A stretch of DNA of 64,000 bases from JABDMH01 sp965223165 (GTDB lineage Bacteria > Bacteroidota > Bacteroidia > Chitinophagales > Saprospiraceae), in assembly GCA_965223165.1 (NCBI GenBank), contig CBDCVQ010000009.1, forward strand, positions 372,001 to 436,000. Direction: 5' to 3'. Positions 7,601 through 15,911 of this stretch are shown here, piece after piece. Positions within the stretch are counted from its first letter, which is position 1. Every line of letters begins with the position of its first letter. The position numbers and the translations under genes are program-made. The notes under the pieces are model-generated. The model saw only the letters and a program-made list of their open reading frames with translations. It was not told the origin of the DNA and made no database searches.

Positions 7601-10420
7601 ATGAGTACAAACAGACTATATACGCTTCTTGTCGGCATAGATCAATACGTCAAATCTCCCCTCGCCGGCTGCGTGGCTGACAAACGAAAAATTGAGCAGC
7701 ACCTGAGGGAGGCAGGTGGTGCCGAACCATATGAATTGATTCCAGCTGCCCTGGAAAATACGGGTGCCACCAAGGAAGGCATCGTGGCTGCAATCACTGC
7801 CATTGTGGAGAAGCTCAAGAATGGGGACACCTTCCTGTTCTATTTTAGTGGTCATGGGGCTCGAGAGATCTCCCAAGGTAGATTTCGCGAGGATCACAAT
7901 GGGCGTATTAGAGGGTATCGTTCCTTATACTCGTCCCAACGAAGATCCTATTCTTCTGGCGGATAAAGAGATCCGGTACTTGCTGTATCACTGCGACGCC
8001 AAGGCCCATGTCGTGCTGATCTTTGACTGTTGTCATTCGGGAGATATTAGCCGTGATCTCATGCAAGAGAGGCGGCAGAGGAGGATGGCTCGACTCTTTG
8101 CCCAACGATCCTATGAACAATTTGTTTTTCATAGGGATGCAGCGGAATCCTCATTTAAGGCAAACTCATTTGACGAGGTATTTCCCGATACCAACTTTAT
8201 TACCCTATCCGCGTGCCAAGAAGACGAGTCGGCTTGGGAAGACGGCGAGGGAGGAGTATTCACTAGATCACTCCTGCAAACCCTGTCTGCTCGAGATCAA
8301 AAAGTCAGCTACGCTCAGCTAATTCGCCTAACGGAAATCGGGATTCGCCATCGCAGCTAACAAAGCAAACCCCTACTCTGAGCACACATGGAGACGGCAC
8401 CATGGGTCCCATGGCCAGTTGGCTGGGACTGCATGGTAATTTCTTGCCCGCCTCTCATGGCTATATCACCCACAACGCTGAGCTGGGATGGATGTATTCC
8501 CAGGGATCGCTGATGGGCGTGAGCATAGGCGACAAACTGAGCCTAAATCTTCCGGCGGGACAATCCTGTTCCGGGGCAGTCGCTGAGACATTTGTCGACA
8601 GCGCAACCCTGGTCTTAAAGACTCCAAATAGCGTGGCATTGGATCCAAGCAAGCAGTATGAGGTGAACGGCTGGTTTCACAAGCGCAGACCCACTTTTGC
8701 CGTCAACAATCTCGACGGTGATCCGGACACCGGTGCCATGCTAAGGAATATCCTGCAGCACGAGCAGGCTCAAATGTCGGAGCAGATTACCGATTGCGAC
8801 TTCACATTGGTGATCTTCAATGAATTGGCCTATTTCACCTTTCCGGAGCAACCCTTCCAGCCGTTGCATCGACAATTTGATTTGCTCGATGAATCTCACG
8901 ACGATGGCACAGACACACTCTCGGGAAACATGAGAGCGGCCATCCAGTCTATTGAGAAATGGTTTCACTTCCGGTCTCTGGAAAATGACGAATATTTCTC
9001 CCGAGTACCGGTCAAAGTGGAGATCCAGCTGGATGACGGCGCTTGGCAGGATATCACCTTGAATAGCATTGAACTGAGGCCGGAAGGGGATAGAAGGAAC
9101 GGCGCCCTACATAAGGACTACAGAATGCGCCTCAGCAACGTGACGGATGAGAAACTCTTGGTCACCGCGCTCCTACTCTTCGATGCCAGACTTGAGATCT
9201 CGGACGATCTTTTGGATCATCAATCGAAGATGGTCGAGGCAGGCAGGTCGATCGAAGTGGCCTACCGGATCATGCTCGATCACTTTCAAGAAGTATACAA
9301 TTGGCCACGCGAAAGCGTGGTGATGAAACTTATAGTCACCCGAGAAACAGATCTCACTGCGGTGCTGCCGGACTTCACGCATGGTGGACTACCTGAGCCC
9401 CTGACCGGCTTTCGTTGGAAAGGAGGTATGAAGCCGCCCCAAATGGCTGAAGGAGAACCCTGGGGCATATACACCAGCACGATCTCCCTCCTAAATACCA
9501 CAGTCAACCGCATAAGCGGTCATCTCCAAAACAACTTCGACTGGTATTGTAACCACGAGTTGATCGGACCGTTCATGATCAACCTGTACTCTAGTCTCCG
9601 ACCGGGTAGTCTAAATCACGATCGCATTTTCAGACCCACGGATAGAGCTCAACAGGAGCGATCCCTGAAAGTGTTCATCGGCAATACGATTGATTACAGT
9701 CGTCGTATCAGGGCCTTTCGACGTCTCAAAAGGAAATTTTCCAATAAATCAATCATCGTGGCTGAAGGAGATTCTTGGTTTTTGTATCCTATTTTGGTGA
9801 AGGACACGATCGACTATCTCAGGCAGCAATGGCCGGTCTATAGCCTGGCCTGGGCAGGAGACACGTTGGAGAATTACAAAAAGTCTGGTCAGTTGCTCAA
9901 GAAGGTGGACCAACTACATCCCAAATACGTACTCATCAGTGGAGGTGGCAACGACATCATTGGTCCGGAGATCCAAAAGATTCTAGGACCTGTGGATGAG
10001 AAATTACCCAGCCCGGAACGCTACCTAAATGGAAACTATAGTGAGCAAATGGAGAAGATCGTTGACCTCTATACGTACTTTTTCGATGAGCTGACGAAGA
10101 GAAACGCCGTAGAGAAGATTTTGGTGCATGGGTACGACTATGTGCGAAGTGATCACGCGACCATGGTGAATAAGGGCGGCTGGGTAAATAAATACATGAT
10201 CAAGGCGGGTATCCACGATGTTGACGAGCGGAAAAAACTAATCGACTATCTCATTGATGGATTTAATGAGGAGTTAAAAACGCTCAGTGATCAGTATCCC
10301 AAGGTTATCTTTTTGGACATCCGGGGCACCGTGGCTCGAGATGAGTGGTACGACGAAATACATCCAAATGACCGGGGTTACAAGAAAGTCGCCGATCGTT
10401 TTTTAGCCCAGCTAGCATGA
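7601..10420 (+). pseudogene. Caspase-like protease fused to SGNH esterase, with two compensating frameshifts
   Basis: Read across two single-base shifts, this is one reading frame of about 939 residues. Residues 1-250 form a C14 caspase-like domain: LLVGIDQY (9-16), FLFYFSGHGA with catalytic His85, and VLIFDCCHSG with catalytic Cys near 144. A beta-rich middle section resembles the region that follows the protease domain in other bacterial caspases. The last 220 residues are an SGNH/GDSL hydrolase with GDSWF (Ser near 725), AGDT, GGGND (Asn near 784) and DEIHPND (Asp/His near 918 and 921). The frame moves by +1 near 7901 (GGG run) and returns by -1 near 8350, so the net change is zero and the downstream part is conserved. 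As written, the gene yields a 121-residue piece lacking Cys, a middle piece and an SGNH piece starting about 8402. The caspase is the likely gasdermin activator; the esterase may act on lipid or acyl groups (inference). Confidence 0.8.
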
Positions 10421-10486
10421 ACGCGCATCGCCGATGTACCAGCTCGCAAAGAAATCGCCCGAGAAAACGTAGAATAAATAGAGAAG

Positions 10487-12166
10487 ATGGAATTCGTATT
10501 TGCCGTATTTGAAGATCACGAACCTAGTTTACCCTACCTGAAAAAGGAAAAGGAAAGAATGGAGGCAGCCCTGGATCTGATCAAAGCCAACTCCACCGAC
10601 AAAATTCAAGACAAGGTGGAAGACAACCTGGGGCTACCAAAGATCATGGAGCAATTGACCCTGTTCTCCAATAAGATCACCTACTTCCATCTGAGCTCAC
10701 ATCATGGGCATGACTACTTTCCAACTTCGGCCGGCAAAGCCACCGATGAGTCCTTAATTGGCATCCTGAATAACTGCCAGAAACTAAAACTGGTTTTCCT
10801 CAACGGATGCAGCACGGACGCGGTCATTGACCAGCTCGTCAATGTGCCCATCGTCATAGGCACCAAGGTCCCGGTAAACGACTACTTCGCCCAGGAGGTG
10901 GCAGGTAGATTCTATGAGCTCCTCCTCGGTGACATCAAGAATCTGTCTGAACCAGAGATCATCAAAGAGTCATTTGAAAGGGCCTTAGCCATGGCTCGAA
11001 ATTTTAACGAACTGCCTGAGGAGGATCGTGGAGGACAGAAAATCGAGAATATCGGTGACCGCATCGAGAAGTATACATACGAGGATCGGGGCGGTGGGCA
11101 GGTGAAGGACTATGATATCCGGGTGAGGTACAATTTGGATGCGAGTCAGTATCCCGTAAATACCAGCCTGAGAGGAGTTATCGACAGATGGTGCGAAGAG
11201 AATGATCGGTCGAGGGATGATTTTCCAGGTGCCTATCCCGTCGTGTTCATAGACCAACTGAGGAAGCTTGATCCGGACGATGGTACACTAAACGAACTAA
11301 ATCTAGACAGGTACAAAGTCATAAGGGATCTGTTTCTCACATTACAACTCTTCTTGAAGCATTGCGCGTATGGCCTGGTCCTCGAGCTTCCTGACGAAGG
11401 CCCCACTCCACCGATAAAACTTCGAAAGGAGATGGGCAGTAATCTAAAAAAGTCTTGGGACTTGCCCTTCAATTGCCATGGCAACCAGCAATTCCTCCAC
11501 AGAGTATTTACATTTCTAAGGTCCATAGGGCACACTGGCAGTATTCTTCAGGATATCATCTCATTACTGAGCAAAAGCAGTCAATTATTAGAGAGTTATG
11601 CGGAAACCTTCTCTAAAACTATGGATGACAATGTACGGGCGATCAGCCAACTCTTGGAGTCCGAGAGCTTCCTACACTTCTTCATATCTGAATTTTCCTT
11701 CTTAACGGGCTACTCGTTTATCTCGGTTTCGCGCACGGAATACTATCAAACAAGATTCGTAAAGCAGCAACCGTCCTACGAGTCAAGAACTCGCTACTTC
11801 ACCCCAGACAGCAAGCCAGATCGATCCCTATATAAAATTGAAAAGTCATCCACAAGAAGAGAAAAACCCGATGTCTATGCTGTGTATCTCAGTCATTCAA
11901 GCGGAAGAAAAGATCTCAATCTCACCCCGTTTTACTACGATTTTAACTCTGCAGATTTGGCAAATCAGGAGATTCGATTCATGTATCTCAAGAAGTTCAA
12001 TCCCGAATCGAGAATCGTCATGTACAGGAGTATACTTTCCTCAGAAGAAGAAGACATCGACATGAATGGCATGAAAAGGGAGCATTACGAAACCATGTCA
12101 GACAGAAAGAACCGCGACAGGATATTTCTGTATTTCGATGCCATGCTAGATCATTTCCTACTATGA
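10487..12166 (+). CDS. CHAT-domain (caspase-HetF) cysteine protease
   Basis: The N-terminal 200 residues of this 559-residue protein form a CHAT protease domain. TYFHLSSHHGHDYF (65-78) supplies the catalytic His (72 or 73), and LVFLNGCSTDAVID (102-115) supplies Cys108; NVPIVIGTKVPVNDYFA then matches the conserved strand after the nucleophile. The remaining 350 residues contain helical and strand-rich parts I do not recognise. CHAT proteases are separase/caspase relatives used in bacterial death and defence systems. It lies 66 bases after the caspase-SGNH gene, and its stop overlaps the STAND gene's start (ATGA at 12163-12166), so it is probably translated with the sensor and controlled by it. 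It is intact, unlike its two operon neighbours, and could be an alternative gasdermin protease. Confidence 0.8.
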   Translation: MEFVFAVFEDHEPSLPYLKKEKERMEAALDLIKANSTDKIQDKVEDNLGLPKIMEQLTLFSNKITYFHLSSHHGHDYFPTSAGKATDESLIGILNNCQKLKLVFLNGCSTDAVIDQLVNVPIVIGTKVPVNDYFAQEVAGRFYELLLGDIKNLSEPEIIKESFERALAMARNFNELPEEDRGGQKIENIGDRIEKYTYEDRGGGQVKDYDIRVRYNLDASQYPVNTSLRGVIDRWCEENDRSRDDFPGAYPVVFIDQLRKLDPDDGTLNELNLDRYKVIRDLFLTLQLFLKHCAYGLVLELPDEGPTPPIKLRKEMGSNLKKSWDLPFNCHGNQQFLHRVFTFLRSIGHTGSILQDIISLLSKSSQLLESYAETFSKTMDDNVRAISQLLESESFLHFFISEFSFLTGYSFISVSRTEYYQTRFVKQQPSYESRTRYFTPDSKPDRSLYKIEKSSTRREKPDVYAVYLSHSSGRKDLNLTPFYYDFNSADLANQEIRFMYLKKFNPESRIVMYRSILSSEEEDIDMNGMKREHYETMSDRKNRDRIFLYFDAMLDHFLL

Positions 12167-12760
12167 GAACTATCAGTTTATTTCGAAGTCCTTTCAAATT
12201 CCTTGATGCCTTTACAGCCGCTGATCATCCGTACTTTTTTGGTAGAGAGAGGGAACTGCAAAGTCTGATCAAAATCTTTAGCCGCAGTCCACTAGGTATC
12301 CTTTACGGTCCTTCAGGATCTGGAAAGTCGAGTCTCATCAATTGTGGTCTACGCAACAGTCAATTGCTACAGTCTGAATCCATAATTTCTATCAGAAAGG
12401 GAGAACACTACATCAAGTCCATCCAAAAGTATGCATTTAATGATGACTTGCGATTTGATAGAATTATGGATGAATTCTATCACTCTGACAAGAAAATCCA
12501 GCAGCTATATCATGAATATCGTAGGGAAGGTCAGGAGATAAATAGAGCGTCCAACGACGTAGAAGGCGGCTTAATGCAAGAGGAGAAGTACAATCAGATA
12601 GCAAGCAACAAGCAAAGACGACGAGAAGAAATTAAGCAAGAGCTAACACTACTTGAGGAGACCAAGAAGAGTGTTCTTAATGATCTATCGACTACGATGA
12701 TCACTCTCCGAAGGCGTTTTAATAATGCTCCCTATCTGATCTTCGATCAGTTTGAGGAAC
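12163..12760 (+). pseudogene. nSTAND-WD40 sensor, N-terminal fragment (left of IS21 insertion)
   Basis: This is the start of a STAND NTPase gene. DAFTAADHPYFFGRERELQSL is followed by Walker A GPSGSGKSSLINCGL (about residues 50-64) and by Walker B APYLIFDQFEEL, where the reading frame runs into the insertion element and stops at TAG 12763-12765. A charged coiled-coil-like stretch of about 90 residues lies between Walker A and B, longer than in typical nSTAND proteins. The undisrupted frame resumes at 15277 with LFIFGSMEEKEK, as expected once the IS and one copy of the GGAAC duplication are removed. The product here would lack the sensor, winged-helix and WD40 parts and cannot be a working switch. 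Confidence 0.85.
12756..12760. repeat. Target site duplication, left copy (GGAAC)
   Basis: GGAAC directly precedes the left IS end and recurs at 15272-15276 after the right end. Removing the element and one copy restores the STAND reading frame (FDQFEELFIFG). This is direct evidence of transposition into the gene. Confidence 0.9.
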
Positions 12761-12821
12761 TGTAGTCTGCCACTGAAAAGTGCACCCCCGGTGCCATCGA
12801 AAAGTGCACCCCCTGTCATGG
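12761..12821. repeat. IS21 left terminal inverted repeat
   Basis: About 61 bases match the reverse complement of 15212-15271 with one short mismatch or indel. It contains GAAAAGTGCACCCCC at 12775-12789 and again at 12799-12813. Confidence 0.9.
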
Positions 12822-12851
12822 GAGCAGATCGGCTTGGCCGATCTTCAAACC

Positions 12852-14424
12852 ATGATAGATATGATAGAAAAACAGCAGATCATCCTTGGGTACTTCAGGC
12901 AGGGGAAATCCAAGAAGCAGCTTGCTCGGGAGCTGGGCATATCGCCACATACGGTTAGGCGATACATCCGAAAGTACCGAGAGGAGATAGGTGTCGAAGC
13001 GACCGCCACGGATCACGTATTGCCCTCAGCGGGGGTGGTTGAGCCACCGCGATATGATAGTTCGAATCGTGTCAAGCGCAAGTTGACAGAGCAGGTGCGC
13101 AGAGTGCATCGATGGTTACTTGGAAGCCAATGAGCTCAAGCGAGCTCAAGGCAAAGCCAAGCAGCAGATGCTGGGCACCGATATCCATCAAGCCTTGATC
13201 AAGCAAGGCTATGATATAAGCCACCGTACAGTATGTCGGTATATCAGGCAGGTCAAACAGCGTCGCAGGGAGATATATATCCGTCAGCATTATCGGCCCG
13301 GGCAGACCACGCAGTTTGACTGGGCAGAGGTCAAGCTGACCATAGGAGAGGCCAATAAACGAATGATGCTGGCCGTGTTTACCTCCAGCTATTCCAACCA
13401 CCGGTGGGCGCAACTTTTTTACCGCCAAGACATGAGCAGTTTTCTGCAAGCTCATGTCAACTATTTCACCAGCGTAGGAGCGGTGGCAAGTGAAGTGGTC
13501 TATGATAATATGCGCGTAGCCGTCAGAAAGTTTACGCTCAAGAATGCGGACAAAGAGCCTACCGAAGATTTATTAAAACTATCGACCTTTTATCAGTTTG
13601 ACTATCGATTTTGCAATGCCGGGCGAGGCAATGAAAAGGGACATGTGGAGCGAAGTGTGGAGTACCTCAGGCGCAGGGCATTTGCACCCCGAGACACCTT
13701 TGACACCTTGGAGCAAGCCAACGCATATTTAATAGACACCTGTCACCAGCTCAATAGTGTTCCGGTCAAAGGAAAAACACAAAGTATCGCGGATGAGTTT
13801 GATCAAGAAATGAAGCATATGAAGGCGGTGCCAGGTGTATATGAAACCGCACAATGGCAGAGCCTACGGTTAGACAAATACGGTTGCATCAGAGTGGACA
13901 CGAACTACTATTCTGTGCCAGAACAATCCACGGGTGCTTTTGTAAATGTAAAAATCTATCCTGATCGGATTGACCTATATACTGATGATAACCAACTACT
14001 TGACTCACATGAACGAAGGCACAGCAGACATAGATACTACCTAAAGCTTGACCATTATCTCACTACACTGCTGACCAAGCCAGGTGCCCTGGCAGGCTCG
14101 CTCAGCCTACATCAGGCAGATCATGATATCAAACTCCTCTTTAGGCTTCACTTCAAAGATCAAGCTAAACAATTTGTCCTCATCCTGCTGGATTTGAAAA
14201 AGGAAAAGTACTCGATCGATCAATTAAAAAACGCCGTGGACCAGTGTATCACGCTATGCCCTCACCAACCTGTGTGTATTGATAAAGTCAAATTCTACAT
14301 CCGGCAGGCCACTTGTCCATCACCTACCCAAAGCGCTCCCGCCACAGATCAAATGTCACAAGACATCGCCCAGTATAGTCGCCTGCAGTTACAGGATATT
14401 CAATCTATTTTATCACCAAATTAA
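12852..14424 (+). pseudogene. istA: IS21 transposase IstA, frameshifted
   Basis: IstA is the DDE transposase of IS21 elements. The start at ATG 12852 (MIDMIEKQQIILGYF) is followed by a helix-turn-helix (KKQLARELGISPHTVRRYIRKY). The catalytic triad lies in the second part: TTQFDWAEV, EVVYDNMRV and NEKGHVERSVEY supply D, D and E. The first part reads in one frame to a stop at 13131-13133 and the second continues in another frame, where IDGYLEANELKRAQG picks up the family sequence. The shift falls at about 13098-13107 (GCGCAGAGTGC) and looks like one extra base. Joined, the protein would be about 523 residues, normal for IstA. Unless it is a sequence error, the transposase is inactive. Confidence 0.85.
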
Positions 14425-14435
14425 ATGTCAATATC

Positions 14436-15191
14436 ATGGAACAAAATCTACATCAACAAGTCGATTTTTATTCTCGACAACTCCGCTTACCGGCGTTTCG
14501 GAAATCCTACGTCGAGCTGGCCAAGCAAGCAGCCAAAGACAGTCTCAATTACGAAAATTATCTGCTGGATTTGATGCTATTAGAATATGATCAACGCAGC
14601 CAAAGACGCAAAAAACAACGCATTCGAAGAGCCGGATTTACCCACCAAAAGTTCTTGCTTGATTTGCTTAAGGAAGACTTGCCCCAAGATGCCGTTCAAA
14701 AACTCCCCATGCTCGAAAGACTCGACTTTATCCGCGATGGTCAAAATCTCATCCTCGCTGGAAACCCCGGCACCGGCAAAACTCACCTCGCTATTGGCCT
14801 TGGCATTAAAGCCTGTATGGAAGACTTCAACGTACTGTTTACCACCGTGCCCAGGCTCATTACTCAGATCCAAGAGTCCAGATCAGCCAAAATGCTCAGA
14901 CAATTTGAAAGTCGTTTCGAAAAATACGACCTAGTCATCTGTGACGAATTCGGGTACGTCTCCTTCGATAAACAAGCTGCAGAACTCCTATTCACTCACC
15001 TGTCTCTGAGAGCCGGTCGAAAGGCCACCGTCATCACCACCAATCTCGGATTCGATCGATGGACCGAAATCTTCGGTGATCAGGTCCTCACCGCAGCCAT
15101 GGTCGATAGACTGACTCACCGCGCCATCATCGTCAATATGAACGGCGAATCCTTCCGGGTCAAAGAATCCAAAAAACTGCAATCCAACTAA
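14436..15191 (+). CDS. istB: IS21 helper ATPase IstB
   Basis: The 251-residue AAA+ protein is the DnaC-like helper that assembles on DNA and stimulates IstA. Walker A is LAGNPGTGKTHLAIGLG (about residues 107-123) and Walker B is DLVICDEFGYVSFD (about 165-178). The N-terminal LRLPAFRKSYVELAKQA is characteristic of IstB. It starts 11 bases after the istA stop and is intact. The length matches the family. Confidence 0.95.
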   Translation: MEQNLHQQVDFYSRQLRLPAFRKSYVELAKQAAKDSLNYENYLLDLMLLEYDQRSQRRKKQRIRRAGFTHQKFLLDLLKEDLPQDAVQKLPMLERLDFIRDGQNLILAGNPGTGKTHLAIGLGIKACMEDFNVLFTTVPRLITQIQESRSAKMLRQFESRFEKYDLVICDEFGYVSFDKQAAELLFTHLSLRAGRKATVITTNLGFDRWTEIFGDQVLTAAMVDRLTHRAIIVNMNGESFRVKESKKLQSN

Positions 15192-15211
15192 TTTGTTCAC
15201 CTTTGCATTAG

Positions 15212-15271
15212 CCATGACAGGGGGTGCACTTTTCACGGCACCGGGGGTGCACTTTTCAGTGGCAGACTACA
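15212..15271. repeat. IS21 right terminal inverted repeat
   Basis: This is the inverted copy of the left end (12761-12821) and ends in GGCAGACTACA. It carries two internal repeats of the 15-base motif in reverse. The GGAAC duplication follows at 15272-15276. Confidence 0.9.
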
Positions 15272-15911
15272 GGAACTGTTCATCTTCGGCTCGATGGAGG
15301 AGAAAGAAAAGATTCGTCTATTTTTTACTCTAATGCTTGAGCAAAGTTTTCCTATCCGAATCCTGATCTGCCTCAGAGAGGAGTTTCTCGGCAAGCTGAG
15401 CTATCTGGAGCAGTACATTCCCCACCTATATCGCTATAAGGTCTCGCTGGATCACCCAGACGAAGAAGTGATTAGGGATATCATCACCAGATCCTTTGAA
15501 GTTTTTAATATAAACCAGTAGGAGACCAGACAAGATGGTGGACTGGAAGCTCTGAGCGAACGCGAGAAGAATGAGCGAATCGACAAGATCCTGGACAAGC
15601 TGAGTACCTCTGAGGACATGGCTTCGTCACTGCTAATCAACCAACAACAGTTCTTTCTTCCGTTCGTGCAAATCTACTTGGACAGATTTTATGTCGCCGA
15701 TTACCAAAGGACTTACGGCAATAGTTCGATGCAAATTGACTCTACCCAAGTCGGTACAATGGGCTATCCTCCTATCGAATTTGAAATTCCAGAAATTAAG
15801 GATTTTGGATATATCGACGAAGTATTGAGGAATTACCTCTTAGGCGTTATTGAGGAGATTCTCGGTATGGATAGATCAATCATGTATTTTCTCAAAAGGA
15901 CGAGGTCGTGA
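15272..15911 (+). pseudogene. nSTAND-WD40 sensor, middle fragment (in-frame TAG, then frameshift)
   Basis: After the IS, the STAND frame resumes: LFIFGSMEEKEK, then RILICLREEFLGKLSYLEQY (sensor-1-like strand with Arg) and RYKVSLDHPDEE, the usual nSTAND sequence after Walker B. An in-frame TAG at 15519-15521 interrupts FEVFNINQ, followed by ETRQDGGLEALSE in the same frame; a CAG or CAA codon is the likely ancestor. The frame ends at 15911, but the natural continuation is in another frame (SQKDEVVKFLKNF), so a single-base shift must lie near 15880-15895, at a TTTT run. Independently of the IS, this part would not be translated through. Confidence 0.85.

Larger units (their letters stand above)
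12761..15271 (+). mobile_element. Complete IS21-family insertion sequence (2511 bp)
   Basis: The element starts TGTAGTCTGCCACTG and ends with the inverted copy CAGTGGCAGACTACA. The TG...CA termini, two-gene istA-istB layout and length fit family IS21. Near-perfect terminal inverted repeats of about 60 bases carry two internal copies of GAAAAGTGCACCCCC each, typical multiple transposase binding sites. It is flanked by the 5-base duplication GGAAC. It disrupts the STAND-WD40 gene immediately after the Walker B motif, in the same orientation. The istA gene appears frameshifted, so this copy may no longer move on its own. Confidence 0.93.

Noticed and set aside
7890..8360. Programmed frameshifting in the caspase gene
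   Set aside because: No slippery heptamer or stable downstream hairpin is evident, and two opposite shifts would be needed; decay or error fits better.
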